From an uncultured Duncaniella sp. (GTDB taxonomy: Bacteria; Bacteroidota; Bacteroidia; Bacteroidales; Muribaculaceae), in the NCBI GenBank assembly GCA_910577335.1, contig CAJTMJ010000006.1:1-64000 (forward strand): DNA of 64,000 nt, in the 5' to 3' direction. Both the position numbers and the translations under genes were made by a program. The notes beneath the pieces are model-generated. The model was not told the origin of the DNA. It made no database searches and worked only from the letters and a program-made list of their open reading frames with translations. Below, piece by piece: positions 14,531 through 24,074 of this stretch (positions are counted from its first letter, which is position 1; the number at the start of each line of letters is the position of its first letter).

Positions 14531-14574
14531 AAGTTTTTGTTGGTCTCAAACGGTGTCATTTCCGTTTTGCGATG

Positions 14575-14582
14575 CAAAGGTA
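14575..14582 (-). promoter_or_regulatory. -7 element TACCTTTG for the tRNA operon
   Basis: The minus strand reads TACCTTTG 45 bp upstream of the first tRNA-Gly. Confidence 0.65.
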
Positions 14583-14754
14583 TGACGTTTTTTCTTACCA
14601 TGCAAATTTTAATGCTCTATTTAACTTGCGTTAACTAATTAAAGGCTTAATATGAGGTTTATGTTAAAATATGTTTACAAAATAGGGCTTTTTAATGAAC
14701 CAATGTGTTTGAATGGGCGTTACAATTTAAGAATTGTTTATAAGCAACATTTGT

Positions 14755-15441
14755 ATGAAACATCTTATATTATTACGCCACGGGCAGAGCGAATGGAACT
14801 TGGAAAACAGGTTTACCGGATGGACCGACGTCGATCTTTCGGAAAAGGGGAGAGATGAAGCCAAGAAGGCTGGAGAACTGATCGCCAAATCGGGCATATT
14901 GCCACGTTACTGCTTCACATCTTATCTGAAACGAGCCATCCATACGCTCAATATCGCACTTGCTGCCATGGAGCGCGACTGGCTCTCGGTGGTTAAGGAC
15001 TGGCATCTGAACGAGCGCCACTATGGGGCGTTGCAGGGACTAAATAAAGCTGAGACGGCAAAAAAGTTCGGTGACGAGCAGGTGCATATATGGCGCAGGA
15101 GCTATGACGTGGCACCCCCGGCTCTCACTGAGGACGATGAGCGGTTTCCAGCATCCGATGTCCGATATGCAGCCTTGGCAAAGGAGTCGTTGCCTCTTAC
15201 AGAATCATTGGAGAATACCATATATAGGGTGCGCCCTTGTTGGGAGGAGCTGATCGTGCCGGCTCTTAACCTTTATGATGACGTGATAATAGCTGCGCAT
15301 GGCAATTCTTTGAGGGCTTTGGTCATGATGCTCAACAAGCTTACTCCTGAGCAGATAGTGTCGGAAGAGATACCTACCGGAGCTCCGAGAGTGTTCACCC
15401 TTGACGATCGCATGGGAGTGGTTGACGATAAGTATCTTTAA
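14755..15441 (+). CDS. gpmA: 2,3-bisphosphoglycerate-dependent phosphoglycerate mutase
   Basis: 228 residues, cytoplasmic, interconverting 3- and 2-phosphoglycerate in glycolysis and gluconeogenesis. The phospho-histidine loop is LILLRHGQSEWNLENRFTGW (start only quoted), the acid base lies in WHLNERHYGALQG, and the second catalytic His is in IIAAHGNSLRALV. The start is the ATG directly before KHLILLRHG; an upstream ATG seven codons earlier would add an unlikely MFISNIC tail. It is slightly shorter than the E. coli enzyme (about 250). A shared terminator with tRNA-His follows. Confidence 0.95.
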   Translation: MKHLILLRHGQSEWNLENRFTGWTDVDLSEKGRDEAKKAGELIAKSGILPRYCFTSYLKRAIHTLNIALAAMERDWLSVVKDWHLNERHYGALQGLNKAETAKKFGDEQVHIWRRSYDVAPPALTEDDERFPASDVRYAALAKESLPLTESLENTIYRVRPCWEELIVPALNLYDDVIIAAHGNSLRALVMMLNKLTPEQIVSEEIPTGAPRVFTLDDRMGVVDDKYL

Positions 15442-15461
15442 TAGTGACGGATAGATAAAAG

Positions 15462-15495
15462 AAATAACCGAATCGGATGCCGACTCGGTTATTTT
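15462..15495. terminator. Bidirectional terminator between gpmA and tRNA-His
   Basis: AAATAACCGA (15462-15471) pairs with TCGGTTATTT (15485-15494), with an inner TCGG/CCGA stem and T or A runs on both sides. It serves converging gpmA (+) and tRNA-His (-). Confidence 0.75.
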
Positions 15496-15505
15496 GATTG
15501 ATGAG

Positions 15506-15580
<75 letters not shown>

Positions 15581-15599
15581 ATGTTTCTGATTTGCGGTG

Positions 15600-15607
15600 C
15601 AAAGTTA
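15600..15607 (-). promoter_or_regulatory. -7 element TAACTTTG for tRNA-His
   Basis: The minus strand reads TAACTTTG 20 bp upstream of the mature tRNA 5' end. Confidence 0.6.
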
Positions 15608-15804
15608 CAACGATTTTTTGAAACCGCCAAACATATTTGATAAAAAATTTGACATGGTAATGTTGACGGCTGAATTTTTACAGATATCGTCATTTATGGC
15701 CGCACGGCTGCCATACGTCCTGTTCAAGACATAAAATTGCCTTTGAAATAGCCTCAAATTAAAAAAATAGAAAATTTAAATCAGTTCAGTAGCAAAATAA
15801 TTCG

Positions 15805-15812
15805 TAACTTTG
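15805..15812 (+). promoter_or_regulatory. -7 element TAACTTTG immediately before lepA
   Basis: A TAnnTTTG match ending only 5 bp before the ATG at 15818. Transcription would begin at or next to the start codon. Confidence 0.6.
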
Positions 15813-15817
15813 CAGTC

Positions 15818-17605
15818 ATGAAAAATATTCGCAACTTCTGTATCATTGCCCATATTGACCATGGCAAGAGCACTCTTGCCGACCGTCTGCTTGAATATAC
15901 AAACACTGTCGCCGGGAAGGACCTGCAAGCGCAGGTGCTTGACGACATGGATTTGGAGCGCGAGCGAGGTATCACCATTAAGAGCCATGCCATCCAGATG
16001 AACTATACGCTGGACGGGGAGAACTATGTTCTGAATCTGATTGACACTCCGGGACACGTTGACTTCTCATACGAGGTCTCCCGTTCAATTGCTGCCTGTG
16101 AGGGTGCTTTGCTGATAGTTGACGCTTCGCAGGGTATTCAGGCGCAGACCATATCCAACCTTTATATGGCTATTGACAACGACCTTGAGATTATACCAGT
16201 GATCAACAAGGTTGACCTTGACAGTGCCAAGCCTGACGAGGTGGAGGATCAGATAGTGGATCTTCTCGGCTGCGACCCTGACGAGATAATCCGTGCCAGC
16301 GGTAAGACCGGCATAGGTGTGCCTGAGATTCTCAAGGCGATAGTGGAGCGCATACCGGCTCCTGTCGGCGATCCCGATGCTCCGTTGCAGGCTTTGATTT
16401 TTGACTCTGTGTTCAATCCCTTCCGTGGCATCATAGCATACTTCAAAATCGAAAACGGTACTATCCGTAAGAATGATTTTGTGAAGTTTGTGGCAACTGG
16501 AAAAGAATATAATGCCGACGAAATCGGTGTACTTAAGCTCGACATGCAGCCATGCGACCAGCTTTCAGCTGGTAACGTGGGGTATATAATATCAGGCATC
16601 AAGACCTCACGTGAAGTGAAGGTGGGCGATACCATTACGCATGTTGACCGTCCTTGCTCTGAGGCTATTGACGGTTTCGAGGAGGTGAAACCCATGGTGT
16701 TTGCCGGCGTATATCCTATTGAGACGGAGGACTTCGAAAATCTCCGCAGCTCGCTTGAGAAGTTGCAGCTCAACGATGCCTCCCTGACTTTCCAGCCGGA
16801 GTCATCAATGGCACTCGGATTCGGTTTCCGTTGCGGTTTCCTCGGATTGCTTCACATGGAGATTATACAGGAGCGTCTTGGTCGTGAGTTTGACATGGAT
16901 GTCATCACCACTGTGCCTAACGTTTCCTACCGTGTGTATGACAAGCATGGCAATATGACGGAGGTTCACAATCCGTCAGGTTTGCCGGAGCAGACTTTGA
17001 TTGACCATATCGAGGAGCCTTATATCCGTGCTTCTATCATCACTGCCGCCGATTATATAGGTCCGATTATGACTCTGTGTCTCGGAAAACGTGGCGAATT
17101 GGTGAAGCAGGAGTATATCTCAGGCAACCGTATGGAGATGATATTCGACATGCCGCTCGGGGAGATTGTGATAGACTTTTATGATAAGTTGAAGAGTATT
17201 TCCAAGGGATATGCTTCGTTTGACTATCATCTGCATGATTTCCGTGAGTCAAAATTGGTCAAACTCGACATCCTTCTCAACGGCGAAAGTGTCGATGCGT
17301 TGTCAACGCTTACCCATGTCGATAATGCCGTTACCTTCGGTCGCCGCATGTGCGAGAAGCTTAAGGAGTTGATACCGCGTCAGCAGTTCGATATAGCCAT
17401 TCAGGCAGCCATAGGCGCTAAAATCATCGCCCGTGAAACCATCAAGGCGGTGCGCAAGGATGTGACTGCTAAATGTTACGGTGGTGATATTTCCCGTAAA
17501 CGCAAACTTCTCGAAAAGCAGAAGAAGGGAAAGAAGCGCATGAAGCAGATCGGCTCAGTTGAAGTGCCACAAAAGGCATTCCTCGCCGTCCTGAAACTCG
17601 ATTAA
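15818..17605 (+). CDS. lepA: Elongation factor 4 (LepA)
   Basis: 595 residues, the usual length. This translational GTPase acts on ribosomes and influences back-translocation and assembly. G1 is AHIDHGKST, G2 lies in ERERGITIKSHA, G3 is DTPGH and G4 is NKVD. Domains II, III and V follow, and the EF4-specific C-terminus (AKCYGGDISRKRKLLEKQKK) ends with QKAFLAVLKLD. It is a monocistronic gene with a promoter box 5 bp upstream and a strong terminator downstream. Confidence 0.97.
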   Translation: MKNIRNFCIIAHIDHGKSTLADRLLEYTNTVAGKDLQAQVLDDMDLERERGITIKSHAIQMNYTLDGENYVLNLIDTPGHVDFSYEVSRSIAACEGALLIVDASQGIQAQTISNLYMAIDNDLEIIPVINKVDLDSAKPDEVEDQIVDLLGCDPDEIIRASGKTGIGVPEILKAIVERIPAPVGDPDAPLQALIFDSVFNPFRGIIAYFKIENGTIRKNDFVKFVATGKEYNADEIGVLKLDMQPCDQLSAGNVGYIISGIKTSREVKVGDTITHVDRPCSEAIDGFEEVKPMVFAGVYPIETEDFENLRSSLEKLQLNDASLTFQPESSMALGFGFRCGFLGLLHMEIIQERLGREFDMDVITTVPNVSYRVYDKHGNMTEVHNPSGLPEQTLIDHIEEPYIRASIITAADYIGPIMTLCLGKRGELVKQEYISGNRMEMIFDMPLGEIVIDFYDKLKSISKGYASFDYHLHDFRESKLVKLDILLNGESVDALSTLTHVDNAVTFGRRMCEKLKELIPRQQFDIAIQAAIGAKIIARETIKAVRKDVTAKCYGGDISRKRKLLEKQKKGKKRMKQIGSVEVPQKAFLAVLKLD

Positions 17606-17653
17606 CATATCGAACTGATTTAAACAATTTTGATAGATTATAATTACCGAAAG

Positions 17654-17704
17654 CACAACAGAGTGTCATTTGCGTTTTGCTATTGACACTCTGTCGTGTT
17701 TTTT
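17654..17704 (+). terminator. Terminator of lepA
   Basis: CA..ACAGAGTGTCA (from 17654) pairs with TGACACTCTGT..TG (17684-17698), followed by six T. Confidence 0.8.
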
Positions 17705-17743
17705 ATGTAATAGGATGGCGTTATATTATGGGGATTTCACGAA

Positions 17744-19066
17744 TCATTTTACTAAAACTTTTGAAATGTTGACATAGCAATCGGTGCTTCCAAAACGGTC
17801 TCCACGTTTATTGAACCAAACAGGTTGCTCGCCGGAAACTTGGACTTCCAGTATATAGTCATCCTCAGCATATTCCTTGCTTACGAAACGAATCGACTCG
17901 TTCGGGACTTTGCTGTAGAAATCAACATACGATGCATGTAATACTTCACCGTGCTTATTGAGTATTCTGAAAGTAGCGTATCCTCCTGTGCTGTCTGTCA
18001 TTCCGAAAACAGTTATCTTCCGACCATGGAAGGGGATACGGGTACAGTCACCTTTATTATTTGATGACCATGTGTGCCGGATTTCCTTTCCGGGTAACAC
18101 TGATGGACGCAGACTGTCAATGTCCCAAGAATGCCAGAATTCAGGTATTGATAGTTGTGTGCCATTAACTTTCATAGGCATCCAAACATAGGTTGCAGCC
18201 GATGCTTGGTGGGGATATGACCAGCGGTCACCCATATACATAGGTATGGTGTCATTCCCATGCTTGAGAGGAAAGACGAAAGTGCTCTGAGAATTATGTG
18301 TCAGAGTGCCTTCAGGGCAAAAATATCCGTGTCTTTCCCACGGACCTTCGATGGATGGAGCGGTGAAATAATAATTATCGTTCCTCTCCCAGCTTGTCAG
18401 TTTGGAGGTCAAGAGGAAATATATGCCGTCCTTTTTGAACATTGCTGGAGATTCACCCATGCCATCGACATTGGCTACCTGAGCATCTATGCTACGGTAG
18501 TCGTCGGACAGGCGATATATAGGTCCATGGTGTATGAGCAGGTAGCCTTTACCGTCACTGTCTTGAAATGTTCCCATGTCCCAACGTTTTATAGGTTTGC
18601 CATTATATTCTATGGCACCGAGAAGCTTGTAATCGCCATTTATGGTAGAACAAACAGCAATCCCTACACATGGATCTTTGTAGTTCATGTCATCTGTGTG
18701 CATAAGCATGATATACTCACCGGTTTTAGGACATCGCATTACCTTAACCCTTTCTCCTACGCGGTTAGGTCCAAGTATGCCATCTCCCTGTACAGGCAGC
18801 ACGACACGTTCGAAACGCCAATTTACCATATCGGATGACGAATAGCAGCCAAATCCCGGGAATGCGTTGCTTTCATCTGATTTGTATTCTCCGAAGAGCC
18901 AATATCTGCCGCCGTCCTCTATTATACATGCGCCGTGCGCGTTGATTATGTCCCCTTGTTCATCAAACCATGGAACTCCGTTGTGGATCGTCTTGTCGGT
19001 GATTGACTGCCCGAAAATATTTGTGGCAAGTATACAGAAAATAAATATGAGAAGTCCGGACTTCAT
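17744..19066 (-). CDS. Glycoside hydrolase family 43, exo-beta-1,3-galactanase-like
   Basis: 440 residues with a signal peptide (MKSGLLIFIFCILATNIFGQ). The five-bladed GH43 propeller spans about 30-320 (INAHGACIIEDGGRYWLFGE, GCYSSSDMVNWRFE, SPAMFKKDGIYFLLTS, MGDRWSYPHQASAATYVWMP). The Met-Gly-Asp-Arg-Trp pattern is typical of the GH43_24/34 galactanase branches. The C-terminal 120 residues look like a carbohydrate-binding beta-sandwich. The ATG at 19066 is chosen for the signal peptide; the open frame runs 55 codons further without a sensible leader. Neighbouring GH2 and GH53 genes suggest action on arabinogalactan or pectic galactan side chains. Confidence 0.82.
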   Translation of the reverse strand: MKSGLLIFIFCILATNIFGQSITDKTIHNGVPWFDEQGDIINAHGACIIEDGGRYWLFGEYKSDESNAFPGFGCYSSSDMVNWRFERVVLPVQGDGILGPNRVGERVKVMRCPKTGEYIMLMHTDDMNYKDPCVGIAVCSTINGDYKLLGAIEYNGKPIKRWDMGTFQDSDGKGYLLIHHGPIYRLSDDYRSIDAQVANVDGMGESPAMFKKDGIYFLLTSKLTSWERNDNYYFTAPSIEGPWERHGYFCPEGTLTHNSQSTFVFPLKHGNDTIPMYMGDRWSYPHQASAATYVWMPMKVNGTQLSIPEFWHSWDIDSLRPSVLPGKEIRHTWSSNNKGDCTRIPFHGRKITVFGMTDSTGGYATFRILNKHGEVLHASYVDFYSKVPNESIRFVSKEYAEDDYILEVQVSGEQPVWFNKRGDRFGSTDCYVNISKVLVK

Positions 19067-19198
19067 AATGAACTGATTTAAACTTTTTATGAAACTTATC
19101 TTTAGTAAGAATGCTTGTATATAATTATGTGACAAATGTACTAAAATTTTTGAAATACTGTGAGAATAGGAGATGTGAAACATGGCGAGTAAAAATTT

Positions 19199-19239
19199 AA
19201 GGGTTGTATCTTTTTTTGAGCAAAGATACAACCCTTTTT
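19199..19239 (-). terminator. Terminator after the GH2 gene
   Basis: A 15-bp perfect stem, AAGGGTTGTATCTTT (19199-19213) with AAAGATACAACCCTT (19222-19236), with an AAATTTTT run beyond it on the minus strand. The arm also contains a TATCTTTG box on the minus strand (19221-19228), which could serve the GH43 gene. Confidence 0.7.
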
Positions 19240-19287
19240 AGGGGAAAGAGTGCGAAAATGTCAATTTATTTAATCGACTCGAAATTT

Positions 19288-21714
19288 TTATTTCGTGGTT
19301 GTGATGGTGAGGGTGGCGGGTTTGACACCTTTGGCGGTGGCTTTGAAGGTCATTGCGCCCGGTTTGGTCGAGGTTCTGAGGATTGCTGTTGCAGCTCCTG
19401 AGAATAGTTTCATTTTAGGATCTTGGAAGCTGAGAAGCGATGTGGCGTCGCCATTTGCTCCTGCTTCGTATGTTCCCTCGCCGGTGACTGTGAAGTTGAC
19501 CATATTGTCGGCTGTCGGCACGATGTTACCATCCTTGTCAGCAACCTGCACGGTGACATACACAAGTTCTTCACCATCTGCTATGGCTGTAGTGCGATTG
19601 GGGGTGAGCACCAAATGATGAGGCTTACCGGTGGTGCGGATGCTCTTTTCAGCAGCTACATTGCCCAATGAATCGTAAGCCACAACCTTTACCTCGCCCG
19701 GTTCGTAAACAGTCTCGTTCCACATCAGACGGTAACGGTTCATGTCGGTAGAATCGTTCTTTTCACGCATACCCTGAGACTTGCCGTTGATGAAGAGTTC
19801 GGCTTTCGGGAAATTAGAGTAAACAAACACAGGTGTTATTTCACCTTCACGACCTTGCCAGTTCCAGTGGGGGAGGATATGGAGTGTGGTGTCCTCCTTG
19901 TTCCATTTTGAGCGATAGAGGTAGTAACGATCCTTGGGGAGAGAAGCGAGGTCAATGATGCCGAAATAGCTTGAGTGGCTGGGCCATGCGTCGGTGTCGT
20001 AAGGTGTCGGTTCGCCAAGATAGTCGAAACCAGTCCAAACAAACTGACCTATAACGTATGGCAGATCATCGTCGGCAGCGAAATCTATGTCAGGGATATT
20101 TGACCATGAGCAAGCTTCAACATCGTAGGATGATGACTGGTTGTCGTCGTGCATAGCCATTTTTGTTACTTTCACGGGGAATTTATAGACACCGCGTGAC
20201 GACACAGTAGAAGCGGTTTCAGAACCGAGAATTAGTTTCTGACCGAGTTTGTCGTATGCCTCCTTATAATATTGGGGCTTGTAGTTAAAGCCGGGGATAT
20301 CGAGGGCTGCGGCAAAACCGTTGTTAAGCACGGCTCTGATCTGGTCCATACCGTTGGTTACGGGGCGGGTAGGGTCGAGTTCATGCATGAGGTTCTGTAG
20401 TTCCAACATGGTTGCAATACCGTTGTTTTCATCCCACTGTGAGGGCACTTCATTGCCATGGCTCCACATGACTACCGAAGGATTGTTGCGGTAGTGCTTC
20501 ACCATATTTGTGATATCTTTCTTCCACCATTCATCGAATATAGAACCGTAACCGTTGGGGCTTTTTGGATGGAAGCTCCAGTCGTCAAACGCTTCAACCA
20601 TAAGCATGATACCCATCTCGTCACAAAGCTCGACGAGTTCGGGAGCAGGCATGTTGTGGGAAGTGCGCACAGCGTTCACGCCCATATCCTGAAGCATTTC
20701 TAACTGATGACGGATGGCTGACCTGTTGACAGCGGCGCCGAGAGGTCCGAGGTCGTGATGCAGACACACGCCTTGGAATTTGATGAGAGAATCGTTAAGG
20801 AAGAAGCCCTTGTCAGGGATATATTCGATGTTGCGAATGCCAAAACGGGTATCGTAGCTGTCAAGCTCCTTGTCATCGCTGTAGATGCGTGTGGTGGCGG
20901 TGTAAAGAGCCGGATTTTTTACCGACCACAAATCAGGATGCTCGACGAGGAAGTTTTGATTCACTTCCTGACCGTGGGCATAGTAAATGGTTGACTCTTT
21001 AGCCACCTCCTTGCCTTGCGGATCGATAATAGTGGTGACGATATTCAGCTTTTGACCTTTAGCGGCACCTTCGATTTCTGATTTAAGATTTACCGAGGCG
21101 TACTCTTTAGTCACTTTCGGGGTTGTGACATACGTACCCCAGACAGGTATATGTATTTTGCCGGTTTCAACAATATGAACGTTGCGGTAGAGACCTGCGC
21201 CGGGATACCAGCGTGAGGCTCTTTCTTTGTTCTCGAGTTTCACTTCGAGAGTGTTGTCGCCGGGGACGATGGCATCGTCAAGGTTAAGATAGAAAGTGTT
21301 GTATCCGAAGCCCCAGTTACCGACAGGCTTTCCGTTGAGAAATACCTCCGGATTGCTCATCGCACCGTCAAAAATTACGGTGAAAGAACGTCCTGCGGTG
21401 TCAGGCACATTAAATGTAGTGCGGTATTCACCTTTGCCTATGAAAGGTAGACCTCCGGTACGTCCGGTTTTCCATGTCTTTTCAGTTTCGCCGTTCTGTT
21501 TCACGGCTACCTCCTGAAGATCGTTGGCTCGGTCAAATGGACCATAGATAGCCCAGTCATGAGGCACTTTCACATTCTGCCATTTGGTAGAGGTGGTGGC
21601 TTCACCTTTGGTGAATTGCCAACCATCTTTCAAAGTGGTGACTCTTCTGTCTGACGCTTGCGCACCTAATGCGAGAAGCAAGGAGAGTGTAAGAATTGAT
21701 GACGTTTTTTTCAT
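19288..21714 (-). CDS. Glycoside hydrolase family 2 beta-galactosidase
   Basis: 808 residues with a signal peptide (MKKTSSILTLSLLLALGAQA), so periplasmic. Order: GH2 sugar-binding domain (about 25-185), immunoglobulin-like domain (190-290), TIM barrel (295-590), a DUF4982-type domain (about 605-690) and a C-terminal Ig-like domain (695-808). The acid/base is Glu422 in WSHGNEVPSQ and the nucleophile is Glu499 in LGSETAST. It would release galactose from oligosaccharides made by the GH53 enzyme. It lies about 1.1 kb downstream of GH53 in the same direction, 118 bp after that gene's stop side, with its own signal peptide and a terminator beyond. Confidence 0.92.
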   Translation of the reverse strand: MKKTSSILTLSLLLALGAQASDRRVTTLKDGWQFTKGEATTSTKWQNVKVPHDWAIYGPFDRANDLQEVAVKQNGETEKTWKTGRTGGLPFIGKGEYRTTFNVPDTAGRSFTVIFDGAMSNPEVFLNGKPVGNWGFGYNTFYLNLDDAIVPGDNTLEVKLENKERASRWYPGAGLYRNVHIVETGKIHIPVWGTYVTTPKVTKEYASVNLKSEIEGAAKGQKLNIVTTIIDPQGKEVAKESTIYYAHGQEVNQNFLVEHPDLWSVKNPALYTATTRIYSDDKELDSYDTRFGIRNIEYIPDKGFFLNDSLIKFQGVCLHHDLGPLGAAVNRSAIRHQLEMLQDMGVNAVRTSHNMPAPELVELCDEMGIMLMVEAFDDWSFHPKSPNGYGSIFDEWWKKDITNMVKHYRNNPSVVMWSHGNEVPSQWDENNGIATMLELQNLMHELDPTRPVTNGMDQIRAVLNNGFAAALDIPGFNYKPQYYKEAYDKLGQKLILGSETASTVSSRGVYKFPVKVTKMAMHDDNQSSSYDVEACSWSNIPDIDFAADDDLPYVIGQFVWTGFDYLGEPTPYDTDAWPSHSSYFGIIDLASLPKDRYYLYRSKWNKEDTTLHILPHWNWQGREGEITPVFVYSNFPKAELFINGKSQGMREKNDSTDMNRYRLMWNETVYEPGEVKVVAYDSLGNVAAEKSIRTTGKPHHLVLTPNRTTAIADGEELVYVTVQVADKDGNIVPTADNMVNFTVTGEGTYEAGANGDATSLLSFQDPKMKLFSGAATAILRTSTKPGAMTFKATAKGVKPATLTITTTK

Positions 21715-21764
21715 GTAATATATAAGTATATGAGTTTTTTAAGTAGAAGTGGAAAAATATTAGA

Positions 21765-22832
21765 TTAATGCTTGAATGCGTCAAGAGCTTCGGTGGGCGC
21801 CCCGTTGATGAAGCAGCCTTTGAAATAGCCGTTGTTATAGCCGGCAGGAGCCTGAGGTTCCCAATAAAATATACCGTCAACATATCCGAGCTTTTCAGAT
21901 TCGTTGCGCAGGTAAGTAAGCCATTCCTTAGCCATCGCTCCTTGAGAATAATGCATACCGACTTCACATATCATAATCGGTTTGCCGTAGGTCTTGTGGA
22001 GAGTTTTGATGTTTGTAAGACATTGGTCGGTCATGCTCTTCCAGTTTGACGGATTTTCGCTCGACGGGTTTTCGGGATAGAGCGACATACCGATTATGTC
22101 GTATTTCGCGCCATAGTTCTTGATTTTTCCGAAAACGTTGTTGTAACGCCATGCGTCCTCGCCACGGTCAAGATGAACTATCACTTTTATGTTCGGGTTG
22201 ACAGCTTTCACTGCATCATATCCGGCATTTATGAGCTTGGCAAGGTTTTCAGGTTTATCGATATTTCCGAGCGGGTGAAGCATACCCGGAGTGATTTCAT
22301 TACCTATCTGCACCCATTCGGGAGTGATACCTTCGTTTTTAAGTTTGGTCAGCATGTCGGTCACATGATCAGCCACTGCAGTCTGTAATCCGGCGAGGTC
22401 GAGATTCTTCCATGCGGCAGGTGTCTCCTGATGTCCCGGGTCAGCCCATGTGTCAGAGAAGTGGAAATCTATCATAAGCTTTAATCCGAGAGCATGAGCG
22501 CGGCGCGCCTTCACCATGACATCTTCGATGTTGTCCCATTTGTCAGCCGGGTTTACCCAGACACGCAGGCGCATAGAGTTGACACCTTTGCTGTCACGCA
22601 ATATCTGCATGGCGTCTCCGGCAGTTGATGAACCCGGAGCGTAGAATTTCAGCCCTTCGCTTTCCATTTTGGTGAGCCAGCTCATGTCCACACCTTTGGC
22701 AAATTCGGTCACGATGGGATCGGGATCCACAGGCTTATTGCCCGGTTCGTTTTCATCATTTCCGCAGGCGCTTAGAGGGAGTATGGTAAGTATTGATATT
22801 CCTAAAGTCTGTAAAAATTTTGTGATTTTCAT
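21765..22832 (-). CDS. Arabinogalactan endo-beta-1,4-galactanase, GH53 lipoprotein
   Basis: 355 residues. The ATG at 22832 gives a lipoprotein signal (MKITKFLQTLGISILTILPL, then SACGNDE), so the enzyme is probably surface- or membrane-anchored. The GH53 TIM barrel starts at KGVDMSWLTKMESEG and has the family's MRLRVWVNP. The acid/base is Glu179 in QIGNEIT and the nucleophile is Glu290 in ICEVGMHYS. It cuts beta-1,4-galactan (pectin RG-I side chains). First gene of a GH53-GH2(-GH43) run; no SusC/SusD pair is in the window. Confidence 0.93.
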   Translation of the reverse strand: MKITKFLQTLGISILTILPLSACGNDENEPGNKPVDPDPIVTEFAKGVDMSWLTKMESEGLKFYAPGSSTAGDAMQILRDSKGVNSMRLRVWVNPADKWDNIEDVMVKARRAHALGLKLMIDFHFSDTWADPGHQETPAAWKNLDLAGLQTAVADHVTDMLTKLKNEGITPEWVQIGNEITPGMLHPLGNIDKPENLAKLINAGYDAVKAVNPNIKVIVHLDRGEDAWRYNNVFGKIKNYGAKYDIIGMSLYPENPSSENPSNWKSMTDQCLTNIKTLHKTYGKPIMICEVGMHYSQGAMAKEWLTYLRNESEKLGYVDGIFYWEPQAPAGYNNGYFKGCFINGAPTEALDAFKH

Positions 22833-22932
22833 GATAAGTTGTCGTCGTGTTCTTAAACAGTTGGTTTTAATGATTATAATTTTATACAAATGTACGAAAA
22901 ATAAGCTGAATATGACGTTAAAATAACACAAA

Positions 22933-22976
22933 ATCGGAATATCAGTACTTAAAAAAGTATATACTGATATTCCGAT
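22933..22976 (-). terminator. Terminator of the ECF sigma/outer-membrane operon
   Basis: A 15-bp perfect stem, ATCGGAATATCAGTA (22933-22947) with TACTGATATTCCGAT (22962-22976), 25 bp past the barrel gene's stop. Confidence 0.7.
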
Positions 22977-23000
22977 GATTATATTAAACTGATTTATCTC

Positions 23001-24029
23001 TTAAAACATTAACATGATGCCGGTGGAAATAGATTTGAAATCAAGTCCGGTGGAAGTGCGCAGAACCTCCATAGGAGCATAACGCACGTATAGTCCCAAT
23101 GATTGATATCTTACCATACCCAACACATCGACTGTGACAGGTTTTTGATGTATTTTGTGTGTCTTTATAGAGTAATCGTGAGAGCCGATGGTGTATTGAG
23201 TCTTGATGCTACCGCTGGTGTTGAAGTTAAGCACAGGTCCTACCTCCAATCCGAAGTTGCGTCTGTGGCCGAAAGAAAATCCGTAAAGCACTGGTATCTG
23301 CAGACTGAATGTTTTGATGCGTGAACGGTGTTTTGTCATGTTTTCTTCGTAAGGCATCAATGAGATTTTGCCATCGTCATCCTTATGGAAATAGCGATCA
23401 CCCTTAGTGACATAGTTACGCCAGTCGATACCAAGACCTGTTGTAAGCGCATGTGGTCCATGGCTCATTTTCACACCGAGTATTATAGCCCATGTCAGTT
23501 CATTGCTTTTCCACATTGATACATCCATCGAGGGCTTGCTGTCAAGTGGCGATACCCATCCGAAACCTAAACCACCACTCACCAGTTCCCATTTTGTCTT
23601 TCCGGTGTGTTTGATGGTGATACCGAAATCGCTGCTTTTCGCACCGAGGAAAGTTTTCACATATCTGTTGTCCGGGTCAGGAATATTATATGTATAGGCT
23701 ATGTCATCGTTTCTGTCGGAAGTGAATTTGACGATAAGCTTTTTAGTGTCAGATTCGGCTATGAGCAGATTTGTGATGTCGCTGTAATGTGCGCGGCTCT
23801 GTTCGTCAATTCTTATGCGGGTAGATGTGCCTGTCTCGTAGAAGAAATTGTCACCCGAACCTCCGATATTAGTTACTGTTATGGAGGTGTTTGAGCGGTT
23901 GGCGTTGATATTGATCGCACTTGCGTTGGGGGTATATAGAAGTGTGTCCATCTTCTGTGTCAGGGTGTCGGCTGCGGAAGCCGCAAGTGATGAAATCAGA
24001 CTGAGTGTGATGATGAGGTTGCGTGTCAT
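23001..24029 (-). CDS. Outer-membrane beta-barrel protein (PorT-like fold), unknown function
   Basis: 342 residues. The signal peptide (MTRNLIITLSLISSLAASA) is followed by a beta-rich periplasmic-like segment to about residue 120. About eight amphipathic strands then run to the C-terminal aromatic residue (ISTGIMLMF). Strand signatures include WELVSGGLGFGWVSP and FGLEVGPVLNFN. It is the last gene of an operon with an ECF sigma factor, an anti-sigma-like protein and a DUF6108-like protein, so it is likely an envelope protein controlled by that sigma factor (inference). Confidence 0.7.
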   Translation of the reverse strand: MTRNLIITLSLISSLAASAADTLTQKMDTLLYTPNASAININANRSNTSITVTNIGGSGDNFFYETGTSTRIRIDEQSRAHYSDITNLLIAESDTKKLIVKFTSDRNDDIAYTYNIPDPDNRYVKTFLGAKSSDFGITIKHTGKTKWELVSGGLGFGWVSPLDSKPSMDVSMWKSNELTWAIILGVKMSHGPHALTTGLGIDWRNYVTKGDRYFHKDDDGKISLMPYEENMTKHRSRIKTFSLQIPVLYGFSFGHRRNFGLEVGPVLNFNTSGSIKTQYTIGSHDYSIKTHKIHQKPVTVDVLGMVRYQSLGLYVRYAPMEVLRTSTGLDFKSISTGIMLMF

Positions 24030-24074
24030 GATGTTGATTCTCTTTTTGTTGAAACAATGAGTTGAATATACGGA

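Noticed and set aside
14331..14538. Tandem tRNA-Gly repeats as a mobile-element attachment duplication
   Set aside because: The repeat is the whole tRNA plus a few flanking bases, with no element between the copies, so simple tandem duplication explains it.
18260..18838. A 192-codon frame antisense to the GH43 gene
   Set aside because: A shadow frame with no domain or signal, opposite a clear GH43 protein.
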